Shown here in pieces: positions 1-8,822 of a stretch of 64,000 nucleotides of DNA. Within the stretch, counting starts at the first letter, position 1, and every line of letters begins with the position of its first letter. The position numbers and the translations under genes are program-made. Origin of the DNA: JAFGFY01 sp964520425 (GTDB lineage: Bacteria > Desulfobacterota > DSM-4660 > Desulfatiglandales > HGW-15); NCBI GenBank assembly GCA_964520425.1, contig CAZFMX010000001.1, forward strand, positions 61,911-125,910. Direction: 5' to 3'. The notes under the pieces are model-generated. The model was not told the origin of the DNA, did no database searches, and was given only the letters and a program-made list of their open reading frames with translations.

Positions 1-2
1 CC

Positions 3-167
3 CGCAGTGTGAAGAGGAATGTGCCCTTATTCATCTTTGAGAGCACTTCATATTCCAATGAGTTGATGAATGGTGTACTTGCTATCACCTCCCATGGTGA
101 GTGGAGGCACAAAGGGAAAGAACCGGATACCTACCATCTCAGCCTTGCGTGGTTTCTTGGCCCCTGA
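3..167 (+). CDS. C-terminal end of an unknown protein (cut by window edge)
   Basis: An open frame runs from the window edge to a TGA at 165-167 and encodes about 54 residues ending HLSLAWFLGP. Composition looks protein-like (mixed charged and aromatic residues), but no start or recognisable domain is inside the window. The next gene is convergent on the other strand. I cannot assign a function. Confidence 0.45.
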   Translation, partial: RSVKRNVPLFIFESTSYSNELMNGVLAITSHGEWRHKGKEPDTYHLSLAWFLGP

Positions 168-199
168 CTCGAAAGCATTAGGCGATCAATCCTGATTTT

Positions 200-784
200 C
201 TATTCCTCTTTCAACCGATCCTCCATTTCCTGAGCGATATCGATCATTTTTACATCACCACTTGTGGTATAATCGCCTATTTTTATTTCGGTTATCTCAC
301 GCAAAGATTTGATAACGGCGTCTATCTTTCGGCCCTGTTCTTCTATCACCTCCAAGGCCTCCAGGATATCTCCATTTGAGGTGGCTTTTTGGGAATGCCT
401 GGTTTTCCCGCCAATGATCATATTGGCATTAAGAAGGTGATGGGATAGGGTGACCATAAGCTTTCTAATGGTCTCTAATGCGAGTCTCTTTTTCTCGTTT
501 TCATACTCGGAGGCGATCAGCCTCTTTTTTCTGTCAATAATTGTGGCTGAAAGAAGTCCAATAAAGCCACCGAAAACGGTAAAGGCGATGGCCATAGGAA
601 ACATCGACGGCTCTAAAGCCAAAATCGAATATATGCTCAGATCATCCCAATATGCATGAATTCCGTTATATTCATGCCCAGGCATAAAAGTGTACACCAG
701 CATGGTGAAGGGATGAAGAATGAGAAAGCCGCCAGCCATTCCCAAGAGAACAAACAATACTTTTCCTTTGTTGATTTTCGACAT
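200..784 (-). CDS. Histidine-kinase-like membrane protein lacking an ATPase domain
   Basis: About 194 residues from the ATG at 784; the open frame extends upstream to 877 but MSKINKGK is the more natural start. Two hydrophobic segments (roughly residues 7-30 and 60-85) are followed by a charged coiled-coil linker and a helix carrying VTLSHHLLNANMI, which resembles the phospho-acceptor H-box of a HisKA-type dimerisation domain. The protein stops about 60 residues later, so the catalytic ATP-binding domain is absent. It could be phosphorylated by another kinase or act as a phosphotransfer or decoy partner. A lone receiver protein lies about 0.5 kb away on the same strand, but pairing them is inference. 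Confidence 0.6.
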   Translation of the reverse strand: MSKINKGKVLFVLLGMAGGFLILHPFTMLVYTFMPGHEYNGIHAYWDDLSIYSILALEPSMFPMAIAFTVFGGFIGLLSATIIDRKKRLIASEYENEKKRLALETIRKLMVTLSHHLLNANMIIGGKTRHSQKATSNGDILEALEVIEEQGRKIDAVIKSLREITEIKIGDYTTSGDVKMIDIAQEMEDRLKEE

Positions 785-966
785 AAGGTTTCTCTGGTGG
801 TAAATGTTAAGGAATATCAACGTATTATATCTTAAAATGACGAAGCCTGAAAGGCTTGGCAAGGCAATTGAGCGCATTGTATGCTAAAATCGGCATGAAG
901 TACATTTCAAATGACTGAAATTCCAAAGATAGATAAATATTTCCATGTGAGGGAGGACTATTAACC

Positions 967-1293
967 ATGAAAGAGAAAAGTCTCAGAATATTACATCGCC
1001 GAATGGGCATTATACTCGCCCTGTTCATTATTCTCCAGGCAGGGAGCGGCTTATTAATCAGCTTTGGAGAAATAGAAACACCACACAGCCACGCATATAG
1101 TGACGGTGCGGCTCATTCTGAAATTCACCACCGGGGAGAGTCCATTCTTGAAACATCAATTTCATTCATTCATCATGGTGCAGGTACAACCGGAGATATT
1201 TACCGCATCCTATTGGGAATAGGAATACTTGGAATGGTTGTTACAGGAACAATGATCCACTTCAAAATCAGGGCCCGCGCCAAAAGAGAGTGA
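967..1293 (+). CDS. Small PepSY-associated-type membrane protein
   Basis: 108 residues with two transmembrane helices (about 12-32 and 80-100). The N-terminal motif LRILHRRMGIILALFIILQ followed by SGLL is typical of PepSY-associated TM proteins, where helix 1 carries an HR motif. The loop between the helices is rich in histidine (about eight His), which suggests periplasmic metal or haem contact. It is much shorter than PepSY reductase components and lacks a PepSY domain. Function unknown. Confidence 0.6.
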   Translation: MKEKSLRILHRRMGIILALFIILQAGSGLLISFGEIETPHSHAYSDGAAHSEIHHRGESILETSISFIHHGAGTTGDIYRILLGIGILGMVVTGTMIHFKIRARAKRE

Positions 1294-1311
1294 AGGGAGA
1301 GGGAACTAAGG

Positions 1312-1713
1312 TTATGAGCATGTGTTCGCAAGGGCGCTATCTTCTACATCCAGAACGGCTCTTGCTGCCCAGCATAAACCCTGTATATCAATAGGTAGGT
1401 CAAGGACATATTCTATGCTAAACTGCTCTGCAACATTATGCAAAATGCTTGTGCCGTCATTCAGAGCAATAGTTTTGATGAATGGGTTCCCTTTTTTGGC
1501 CAACATATGTATTCCAAAACCGCTGACCTCATCAACAATGAGATCTGTGATGAGAAGTTGATAAGGGGAACGCTCATGAATCAACCGAAGTGCTTCCAAA
1601 CCTTCGTTGGCAACATCTACAGTGCAGTAAAGGGGCTCAAGAAGATTCTTCAACATTTCGGCCCTCAGATAATCTTTGAACACTATAAGTACTCTGTCCG
1701 TGATCTTTGCCAT
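1312..1713 (-). CDS. Single-domain response regulator (receiver domain only)
   Basis: 133 residues, essentially one CheY-like receiver fold. LIVFKDYLRAEML begins the domain, LLITDLIVDEVSG carries the probable phospho-acceptor Asp (about residue 57), and a later strand supplies LDLPID, where the usual Lys is replaced by the LPI context. There is no output domain, so it would act by protein contact or as a phosphate sink. The start is supported by GAGGAAATCCAGGGA just upstream. A truncated histidine-kinase-like protein is encoded nearby on the same strand. Confidence 0.75.
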   Translation of the reverse strand: MAKITDRVLIVFKDYLRAEMLKNLLEPLYCTVDVANEGLEALRLIHERSPYQLLITDLIVDEVSGFGIHMLAKKGNPFIKTIALNDGTSILHNVAEQFSIEYVLDLPIDIQGLCWAARAVLDVEDSALANTCS

Positions 1714-1890
1714 TCCCTGGATTTCCTCTATTACGGGTACTGTCTTTGTCAGTCTATTATGCCCTTAAAAGATGGGGCTTTTTCTTAAGGTTTGTCCCTG
1801 ATCGGAAATCCTCGATCCATTCCAACATGAGACTCCGCCAGTTGATAGAGGTTATAGTTGGTTTCAGATTCGAAGGAAGCCGCTCGCACG

Positions 1891-2406
1891 CTAACAAGCC
1901 CAGTCATAAAGGGCTATATTATAAGAATCTCTTATGTTTGGATAAACCTTCGAGACTGCGTTCAAGATCAGCTCAACGTCAATTTCTTGAGGTGTTTTTT
2001 CAAGTTCCTTTACAACCTTGTCAGCATCTGTCTTTTCCATGGCATGTTGAATCAACTCAAAGCTGAGTCGCGCCTGGAGAAGCTTTATGCCCGCTGTTTC
2101 CGTGTTGTCACATTCTCTTACATGATTGGCTTGTGCCATCTTATTAACGAAGGACTCCACGAAAAGTTTGTCCATCGCATTCACAATTCTCTTATCCAAT
2201 GCCTGGCTAGCCTCTTCCGCAATTTCCGAAAAAACGTCCTGATAAACCTCTTCCGACAGTATATCTGATTTTGGCAAAGCCTCCTGACCTATGGTTTTGT
2301 CTTCCGCAAGAAGTCCTTCTCCAAAGTTGGTATCCTGGGCCATTCCCGGGCCTGCAATACCGGCAACCAGTACCAAAATCCCTAAAATCATCGTTAACTT
2401 TTTCAT
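1891..2406 (-). CDS. Exported protein of unknown function
   Basis: 171 residues. The N-terminus (MKKLTMILGILVLVAGIAG, then PGMAQ) is a clear Sec signal peptide with probable cleavage after AMAQ-like residues near 24. The mature part is acidic, mostly helical and soluble, with few cysteines and no domain I recognise. A Shine-Dalgarno (GAGGTGAAG) sits just upstream of the ATG. It is probably periplasmic. Function unknown. Confidence 0.65.
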   Translation of the reverse strand: MKKLTMILGILVLVAGIAGPGMAQDTNFGEGLLAEDKTIGQEALPKSDILSEEVYQDVFSEIAEEASQALDKRIVNAMDKLFVESFVNKMAQANHVRECDNTETAGIKLLQARLSFELIQHAMEKTDADKVVKELEKTPQEIDVELILNAVSKVYPNIRDSYNIALYDWAC

Positions 2407-2806
2407 GACTTCACCTCGATAGTTATATTTTTTGATTTGCCCTTTTTATACAGCAAAATCTATGCCACATTGTGGTACTATAATCTAACCCTTTGAATTC
2501 ATATGGAATATTGTTTCCAGCTCTTTGTGCCTCTCATTCTTAAATCAATTGGACTACCAGCTGATGAGTAAAAACGATCCAGTTAACCTTGAGAAACACG
2601 TCCAGGAGGATCGAAATTACCCACCTCAGAGTTTACGTGGCACCTTTGAACTATAGCGATTTCAATCTGCTCAATCCATACAGATATATTACATGGTATT
2701 TTGATTGAATATACAGGATTCACCTTATTGCAATCAACCTCCTCTCCAGCTCAATATAATAGAAAATTCATAAGTCCTATAACCATCCATATGGGAGGGA
2801 CATTTT
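2407..2806. other. Intergenic region between divergent genes
   Basis: About 400 bp between the divergently transcribed exported-protein gene and the PII-like gene, so it should hold promoters for both. I see AT-rich stretches but no convincing -35/-10 pair, RNA gene or repeat. Confidence 0.5.
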
Positions 2807-3151
2807 ATGAAAGAAGTCAAGGCATACATCCGGCCCAACTTTCTTGACACCACCATTGAACAATTAGAAAAGGAAGGAGCCAAAGATATTACCGTCATCA
2901 GAGTTGATGCGATCGGTGTATTGGCTGATTACGAGCACGATAGACAGCACATTATACGGAAATACGCGGAAAAATATTCTAAGATTGCTAAATTGGAAAT
3001 CGTCTGCCAGGACGATGAGGCGGAGAAATTTATGCGAATCATTCAACAACACGCTTATTTTGGAGAACACGGGGATGGAGGTGTATTTGTGTCTGATATC
3101 CTGCGTGCGATCAACATCCGTACAGGGGACCAGGATGAAGAGGCGCTGTGA
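2807..3151 (+). CDS. PII-like signalling protein of a metal-efflux locus
   Basis: 114 residues matching the P-II/GlnB fold: the opening KEVKAYIRPNFLDTTIEQLE corresponds to beta1-alpha1, the middle replaces the canonical uridylylated T-loop, and FGEHGDGGVFVSDILRAINI matches the GDGKIFV-type C-terminal signature. The classic T-loop Tyr context is not conserved, so it is not a standard GlnK. Such divergent PII-like proteins are often found beside heavy-metal RND pumps. GGGAGGG lies 8 nt before the ATG. It is first in the copper island. A role in nucleotide or metal sensing for the pump is inference. Confidence 0.75.
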   Translation: MKEVKAYIRPNFLDTTIEQLEKEGAKDITVIRVDAIGVLADYEHDRQHIIRKYAEKYSKIAKLEIVCQDDEAEKFMRIIQQHAYFGEHGDGGVFVSDILRAINIRTGDQDEEAL

Positions 3152-3218
3152 AAATAAACTGTCATTATTTTTGATGGCAGAATTTTAATCAACAACCAAA
3201 AAGATAAGGAGAAGAAAC

Positions 3219-3611
3219 ATGAAAAAGATTGCATTAATCGGTATGACAATTTTGCTACTTTCAGGGGGGATTGTTTTGGCACAAATGAGCCACAGCGGCG
3301 GAATGATGGGCAGTGAGGGAAAAGGCATGATGATGGGCGGCAATATGATGAATATGCCGATGATGTCAGGGATGCCCATGTCCGGAATGATGGGCATCAG
3401 AGTGATCGCGACCTCGGATGGAGGAGTCGTCGTAATGGTTGCTAACAAGTTATATAAATACGACAAGAAATTGGACCTGGTTAAAGAAGCAGAAGTCCCG
3501 ATTGATCTGGAACATATGAAAAATATGATGATGAACATGCAGAAGATGGGAATGATGGGTGGAATGATGGGCGGAATGAAAGGACCGGAGTCGACAGAAT
3601 CCCAAAAGTAA
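3219..3611 (+). CDS. Methionine-rich exported metal-binding protein
   Basis: 130 residues with a signal peptide (MKKIALIGMTILLLSGGIVLA). The mature protein is extremely methionine- and glycine-rich in two patches (about residues 25-62 and 104-122, motifs such as MMGG, MMNMPMM, GMMGG). Between them is a small ordered section (IRVIATSDGGVVVMVANKLYKYDKK). Clustered Met residues bind Cu(I) or Ag(I) in periplasmic proteins, and the gene lies within a copper efflux locus with a good Shine-Dalgarno (AAGGAG). The role as a periplasmic copper buffer or chaperone is inferred. Confidence 0.75.
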   Translation: MKKIALIGMTILLLSGGIVLAQMSHSGGMMGSEGKGMMMGGNMMNMPMMSGMPMSGMMGIRVIATSDGGVVVMVANKLYKYDKKLDLVKEAEVPIDLEHMKNMMMNMQKMGMMGGMMGGMKGPESTESQK

Positions 3612-3674
3612 TGAAGTTCAAAGATATTGTATTCTCTTAGATCCATTATTTACGGGTCATCCGATCATATGTCT

Positions 3675-3715
3675 TTCCCTGACATAAATAGTCCTATTCT
3701 GTTTATGTCAGGGAA
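3675..3715. terminator. 41-bp near-perfect palindrome between two copper-island genes
   Basis: TTCCCTGACATAAA is repeated as its inverse complement TTTATGTCAGGGAA around a 13-nt centre that itself pairs AG/CT. The stem is about 17 bp with one mismatch. There is no T-run on the plus strand, so it could be a poor terminator, an mRNA-stabilising hairpin or a dyad operator. Confidence 0.5.
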
Positions 3716-3800
3716 CCATATATGTAATAAATAATATGAAAGAAAATTATCCATTGTTCGATGAAAAGGATCACAATGGGGAATCAAAAGGAGAAATATT

Positions 3801-4028
3801 ATGCACTGGGATCATGCCATGATGGGATGGGGAGGTGGCTTTGAAATGATATTCTTTTGGATTGTATTGGTGATAGTGATAATTGTACTTATTCGATTGT
3901 TTATGACAAAAACAGATGGAAGAATAGAACACAAAGATACTCCATTGGAAATACTTAAACGTCGATATGCAAACGGAGAAATTGATAAGGCAGAATACGA
4001 CGAAAAGAGAAAAGATTTACAGATTTAA
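3801..4028 (+). CDS. Small SHOCT-domain membrane protein
   Basis: 75 residues: a short N-terminus with His and Met residues (MHWDHAMMGWGGG), one transmembrane helix (about 17-37) and a C-terminal SHOCT motif (PLEILKRRYANGEIDKAEYDEKRKDL), a short helical oligomerisation module. Such His/Met-SHOCT proteins commonly accompany copper ATPases. AAAGGAG precedes the ATG. Its exact role is unknown. Confidence 0.75.
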   Translation: MHWDHAMMGWGGGFEMIFFWIVLVIVIIVLIRLFMTKTDGRIEHKDTPLEILKRRYANGEIDKAEYDEKRKDLQI

Positions 4029-4069
4029 GATATAATGGGTTCTTCCGGCAAAAAACAAAAAAACACGCT

Positions 4070-4282
4070 GTGCGCCTTTCCACAATCTCATGCGTTTTAG
4101 ACATGATTCTCACGCTTTCACCGGATCAAAGCCGCGCGGTGATAAGCTATATTAATAAAAACCATCTGATTACTGACAGATACATGCTGAACTGTGATAC
4201 GCTGTTCTGTGGAATGATGCTCGCCATCGCCGATGGGATGGATAAATACCTGAGAATTCAAGACAAGCTGATTAGCCGGTGA
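4070..4282 (+). CDS. Small hypothetical protein
   Basis: 70 residues from a GTG with no obvious ribosome binding site, so the start and even the reality of the gene are uncertain. The protein is mostly helical (LSPDQSRAVISYINKN, LFCGMMLAIADGMDKYL) with two cysteines in CDTLFC. No family recognised. It lies between the SHOCT gene and the copper ATPase in the same direction. Confidence 0.35.
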   Translation: MRLSTISCVLDMILTLSPDQSRAVISYINKNHLITDRYMLNCDTLFCGMMLAIADGMDKYLRIQDKLISR

Positions 4283-4319
4283 GGAATTGCTTAACTATGA
4301 TTTAAGGGGAGGTTGGACA

Positions 4320-6785
4320 ATGCACAATAATGAACATTCCGGTCATCAAACCATGGGTCATGATGAATTCACTGACCCTGTTTGCGGCATGAAGACCGAC
4401 AAAGTAGGCAAGTTCCTCCAGTACGAACATGATGGAAAAAACTACTATTTTTGCAGCAGTCATTGCCTTGAAAAATTTAAAGATGATCCCCAGAAATATA
4501 TCCATGCAATGCCTTCCGAAACTGTTGAATCCCGATCAAATGGGGATACAGGGAGACTTTACATCTGTCCCATGGACCCCGAAGTAGAGCAATACGGTCC
4601 CGGAACGTGCCCCAAATGCGGTATGGCGCTCGAGCCGGCAACAACTGTGCCTCCTGCTTCTCATACGGAATATGTCTGCCCCATGCATCCGGAAGTGGTT
4701 CAGGATCAGCCGGGGAATTGCCCAAAATGCGGCATGGCGCTCGAGGCTCGCGTCACTTCCCTTGATGAGGAAGAAAAAAATCCTGAATACGAGGATATGC
4801 GGAAACGATTTATCATCGGCGGCATACTCACCTTGCCGCTGGTGATAATCGCCATGCGCGAGCTCATTCCGGGGGGCCGTATTCTTGACTCGATTGCCTC
4901 GGCCAGGATCTATGAATGGCTGGAATTAATTCTCGCGACCCCTGTGGTGCTCTGGGCCGGATGGCCCTTTTTTATCAGAGGGGTGCAATCCGTGATCAAC
5001 CGGAGCCTCAACATGTTCACACTCATCGGCCTTGGGGTCTCGGTAGCCTATATATACAGCCTGGTGGCCGTCTTTTTCCCTGAATTATTTCCAGAGGCTA
5101 TGCGATCAGCCGAGGGCAATGTCGGCGTTTATTTTGAGGCATCGGCTGTAATTGTTACTCTCATCCTGATGGGCCAGGTTTTAGAATTGCGGGCCCGGAG
5201 CCGCACTGGTGCAGCTATCAAGGCGCTTTTAGGCCTTGCCCCGAAGACGGCCAGAAAAATCAGTGAAACAGGTGAAGAGACGGATATCCCCCTCGACCAA
5301 GTCGAGGCGGGAGATAAGCTGAGAGTGCGTCCGGGTGAAAAAATCCCGGTAGATGGTATCGTGCTGGAGGGATCGAGCAGTGTAGATGAATCCATGATCA
5401 CCGGCGAACCTATCCCTGTGGAAAAAAATGCTGGCGACAGGGTAATCGGGGCCACGGTAAACGGTACCGGCACGATTATTATGCGGGCGGAAAAGGTGGG
5501 CACTGAAACAGTTCTGTCGCAAATCGTCAGGATGGTAGCGGAAGCCCAGAGAAGTAGGGCCCCAATTCAGAAACTGGCGGATATTGTCGCCGGTTATTTT
5601 GTTCCTACCGTTATCGCCGTTGCCGTCTTATCCTTTGTGATCTGGTTTATTGTCGGTCCTGCTCCGAGGTTAGCCGCTGCTCTCATAGCGGCGGTATCGG
5701 TGCTCATTATTGCATGCCCCTGCGCTCTGGGTCTCGCCACTCCAATGTCTATAATGGTTGCGACCGGTAAAGGTGCTACCATGGGTGTGTTGTTTAGAAA
5801 CGCGGAGGCTATAGAGACCCTCCGTAAGATCGATACGCTTGTCGTCGATAAAACCGGCACACTTACAGAAGGGAGTCCAAAATTAACAAAGGTCATTGGG
5901 GTGAATGATTTTGATGAAAACAGGGTCCTTTCCCTTGCCGCGACGCTGGAGAAGGGAAGCGAACATCCCCTAGCCGCAGCCATACTTTCGGGGGCGATGG
6001 ATAGAGGTGTGACGCTCGGCGTTGCGAACGATTTTACATCTCACACCGGAATGGGTGTTTCCGGCAATGTGGACAATCATCAGGTCGCATTGGGCAATAT
6101 GAAGTTGATGCAGGATTTCGGGGCGGACCCCGGCAGCATACAGGACCGGGCCGGAAATTTGCGGGACGAAGGCGAGACCGTCATGTTTGTGGCAATAGAC
6201 GGAAAAGTTGCGGGCCTGGTTGGAGTGGCCGACCCTATTAAAAAAACAACGCCTGAGGCGATTAAACAACTGCATCGGGAAAATATCAGGATTGTTATGC
6301 TTACAGGTGACAGCCGGGCCACCGCTGAGGCTGTTGCCCGAAAACTCAATATCGATGAAGTCGTGGCGGAGGTCTTGCCCGATGAAAAGGCAGCGGCAGT
6401 CAAACGGTTTCAGGAGGCAGGGTACATGGTGGCTATGGCAGGAGACGGCATCAATGATGCCCCGGCCCTTGCCCAGGCAGAGGTGGGAATCGCCATGGGA
6501 ACCGGTACGGATGTGGCCATGGAAAGTGCGGGTGTCACCCTTGTTAAAGGGGACCTCCTTGGCATTCTAAAGGCAAGGCTTCTGAGCCGGGCCACCATGC
6601 GCAATATCAAACAGAACCTCTTTTTCGCTTTTATTTACAATAGCATTGGTGTACCGATTGCTGCCGGAGTATTGTATCCATTTTTTGGCATATTATTGAG
6701 CCCTATGATCGCCGCACTGGCCATGAGCTTCAGCTCTGTTTCGGTGGTCGGCAATGCCTTGCGCTTACGGACCGTGAAGATCTAA
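4320..6785 (+). CDS. copA: Copper-translocating P1B-type ATPase with YHS and two HMBD domains
   Basis: 821 residues, exporting Cu(I)/Ag(I) across the inner membrane using ATP. N-terminal region: a YHS metal-binding domain (DPVCGMK..YYFCSSHC, about residues 15-60), then two zinc-ribbon-like HMBD repeats (YICPMDPEVE..CPKCGMALE and YVCPMHPEVV..CPKCGMALE, about 77-145); the first repeat has Asp where His is usual. The core has the CPC transport site at about 466, the DKTGT phosphorylation site with Asp510, SEHPLA for nucleotide binding and GDGINDAP at about 708. The start is set at 4320 because GGGGAGG lies directly before it; an open frame extends upstream to 4287. There is no classical HMA domain. 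It probably hands copper to the neighbouring CusCBA-type pump. Confidence 0.93.
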   Translation: MHNNEHSGHQTMGHDEFTDPVCGMKTDKVGKFLQYEHDGKNYYFCSSHCLEKFKDDPQKYIHAMPSETVESRSNGDTGRLYICPMDPEVEQYGPGTCPKCGMALEPATTVPPASHTEYVCPMHPEVVQDQPGNCPKCGMALEARVTSLDEEEKNPEYEDMRKRFIIGGILTLPLVIIAMRELIPGGRILDSIASARIYEWLELILATPVVLWAGWPFFIRGVQSVINRSLNMFTLIGLGVSVAYIYSLVAVFFPELFPEAMRSAEGNVGVYFEASAVIVTLILMGQVLELRARSRTGAAIKALLGLAPKTARKISETGEETDIPLDQVEAGDKLRVRPGEKIPVDGIVLEGSSSVDESMITGEPIPVEKNAGDRVIGATVNGTGTIIMRAEKVGTETVLSQIVRMVAEAQRSRAPIQKLADIVAGYFVPTVIAVAVLSFVIWFIVGPAPRLAAALIAAVSVLIIACPCALGLATPMSIMVATGKGATMGVLFRNAEAIETLRKIDTLVVDKTGTLTEGSPKLTKVIGVNDFDENRVLSLAATLEKGSEHPLAAAILSGAMDRGVTLGVANDFTSHTGMGVSGNVDNHQVALGNMKLMQDFGADPGSIQDRAGNLRDEGETVMFVAIDGKVAGLVGVADPIKKTTPEAIKQLHRENIRIVMLTGDSRATAEAVARKLNIDEVVAEVLPDEKAAAVKRFQEAGYMVAMAGDGINDAPALAQAEVGIAMGTGTDVAMESAGVTLVKGDLLGILKARLLSRATMRNIKQNLFFAFIYNSIGVPIAAGVLYPFFGILLSPMIAALAMSFSSVSVVGNALRLRTVKI

Positions 6786-7439
6786 AAGGCCGAACAAATT
6801 AGAGGGAGAAAGGAATCAAATTCTGAATACCGGCAATTCCTAAAGAAGTTTAACAATCCTATGGAAAGCAGGCTTCCTGCCGACATATTTACTTGGGGAA
6901 ATGTCATAGCATGGAATGCTAAACTGAAATATTATGTAACATGCTAAAACAAGTCGACTTTTTCGCAAGACATGTCAGGACGTCTTCCCGGTGCGCATTA
7001 ATTTCGCACCTGGGATATTTTTCATAGCTGAAACTGCGCATTTCTTTTGCATCGCCTTAGCGACGCCTCCAATCTTAGCGCTAGACGGTCATGGGGGAAT
7101 AGTGGAAGAAACGAGGCTATAGAGAGAAGGTGATTCTTCTTGATAACCTCTTGAAAACATGCAGTAAACACCAGCTTGAATAACCAGCTCCGGTCCCCAA
7201 TAACCAAAAAAAGGAGCTTTGATGATTCAAGGAAAAGCGACTCAGGCATTGATCTTGCGAAATGATCAGTTGAATAGTAAAAATGACGCTCTTATATTGA
7301 AAGCGTCGTGAGGAGTTCAGGGTATTATCGTTTGCGATGTCACTTGGTTTGAGAACGCTTCTTGAGAATCATGATTCAAGAGTAGAATCGAGTTGTGAAG
7401 CGACCGATACGCTTCTATTCGAAATGGGGAGGCGAAACG
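6786..7439. other. Long intergenic region before the RND operon
   Basis: About 650 bp without a convincing gene. It contains the terminator at 6987-7023 and, near 7287, a short GACGCT/AGCGTC hairpin. It presumably carries the promoter of the efflux operon, but I could not identify a clear -35/-10 or metal-regulator operator. Short open frames here have no ribosome binding site or family resemblance. Confidence 0.5.
6987..7023 (+). terminator. Probable intrinsic terminator after copA
   Basis: CCCGGTGCG pairs with CGCACC(T)GGG, a 9-bp stem with one bulged T, followed by ATATTTTTC. It is placed about 200 nt after the ATPase stop codon. Confidence 0.55.
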
Positions 7440-8822
7440 ATGACAATCATACGAAACTCATTAGTACTGATTGGTGTCTTTGTTCTTGTAACGGCTTGTG
7501 CAACGGTTCAGGAAAAGCAGGCTTTTTCGGATTGGAACAAGGAGGCTCGGAAATGGAGTAGAACTGTCGAGGAAGATGTGGATCTACCTGAGCTGGATGA
7601 AAAAGCCTCACTTGATGACTACGTGCTCTACGCCATGCTCAACAACCCAGGACTACGGGCAGCCTTTGACCGCTGGAAAGCGGCACTCGACAAAGTAGGT
7701 CCCGCTCAGACCCTTCCTGACCCTCGTTTTACTTATGCCAACTATGTTCGTGAAGTGGAGACCCGCGTCGGCGCTCAGGAGCAAAAATTCGGCCTAGCCC
7801 AGACCTTCCCATGGTTTGGCAAGCTGGATCTTCAGGGCGACATCGCGCTTCAGGCGGCTCATGCCGAACAGCAGCGTTATGAAGCCGCCAAATTGGGTTT
7901 GATGTACCGGGTCAAAAACATCTATTACGAATACGCGTATCTGGCAGAGGCCATTGAGATCACAAAAAATAATCTGACCCTCCTCACTTATTTGGAAGGG
8001 GTTGCACGAACAAAATACAAGAGCGGAGAAGGACTTCAGAGCGCTGTGATTAAGGCCCAGGTGGAGTTGGGCAAATTGGAGGATCGTTTGCACTCCCTTC
8101 AGGATTTGATGAGGCCTATGGTGACAAAACTGAACATGGCACTGAACCGTCCTTCGAATATGCCTCTTCCCATGCCAAAAGGCCTGCCTCAAGAAAAACC
8201 TGCTTTCGATGATGATGCCCTGTTCGCTTTACTGCATGAGAATAATCCGAATCTCAAGGCCTTTGATTACATGACAACCAAAGAGGATCTGGCAATCCGA
8301 CTTGCAGAAAAAAACCATTTCCCCGATGTGACTCTTGGTGTGGATTACATCGATACCGCCTCCCGTACTGATGCAAATCCCGTTGACAATGGCAAGGATC
8401 CTGTCGTTGCTATGTTATCTTTCAACCTGCCCATATGGCAGCAGAAATATGACGCCGTCACATCCGAAGCCAGAGCGCGTCGTCGAGCAGTCGTGCGTGA
8501 AAAAAAGGAAAAAGAGAATCTACTCATTGCAGACCTTGAGGTAGCCCTCTTCGGGCTACGTGACGCGGATCGAAAAATCGACCTGTATCGGGATACCCTG
8601 CTCCCAAAGGTAGAGCAAAGCTTAAAGATCACGGAACTGGCATTTACGGCAGAAAAGGCGACTTTTCTCGACCTGATTGATTCACAACGAATCCTTCTTG
8701 GATTCCAGCTTGAACACAAACGAGCCCTCGCCGATCGCGCCCAGCGAGTGGCAGAGATCGAGATGCTCACGGGTGGGAGTATGGGTCAGAAGCTTCTTGA
8801 ACGAAGCAATGAGGAGAAATGA
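7440..8822 (+). CDS. TolC-family outer-membrane efflux lipoprotein (CusC type)
   Basis: 460 residues. The N-terminus has a lipoprotein signal (LVLIGVFVLVTAC lipobox, Cys near residue 19), then two TolC-type repeats of long amphipathic helices (for example LYAMLNNPGLRAAFDRWKAA and YDAVTSEARARRRAVVREKKE) that form the periplasmic barrel. The start at 7440 is supported by GGGGAGG 8 nt upstream; the open frame extends to 7395. The stop overlaps the next start (ATGA), so it is translationally coupled to the adaptor gene. It forms the outer channel of a copper/silver RND pump. Confidence 0.88.
   Translation: MTIIRNSLVLIGVFVLVTACATVQEKQAFSDWNKEARKWSRTVEEDVDLPELDEKASLDDYVLYAMLNNPGLRAAFDRWKAALDKVGPAQTLPDPRFTYANYVREVETRVGAQEQKFGLAQTFPWFGKLDLQGDIALQAAHAEQQRYEAAKLGLMYRVKNIYYEYAYLAEAIEITKNNLTLLTYLEGVARTKYKSGEGLQSAVIKAQVELGKLEDRLHSLQDLMRPMVTKLNMALNRPSNMPLPMPKGLPQEKPAFDDDALFALLHENNPNLKAFDYMTTKEDLAIRLAEKNHFPDVTLGVDYIDTASRTDANPVDNGKDPVVAMLSFNLPIWQQKYDAVTSEARARRRAVVREKKEKENLLIADLEVALFGLRDADRKIDLYRDTLLPKVEQSLKITELAFTAEKATFLDLIDSQRILLGFQLEHKRALADRAQRVAEIEMLTGGSMGQKLLERSNEEK

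Noticed and set aside
4035..4100. 21-residue open frame after the SHOCT gene
   Set aside because: Too short, stops at once, and no support.
7022..7249. 75-residue minus-strand frame in the copA-cusC intergenic region
   Set aside because: No ribosome binding site, overlaps the terminator at 6987-7023 and has no family resemblance.
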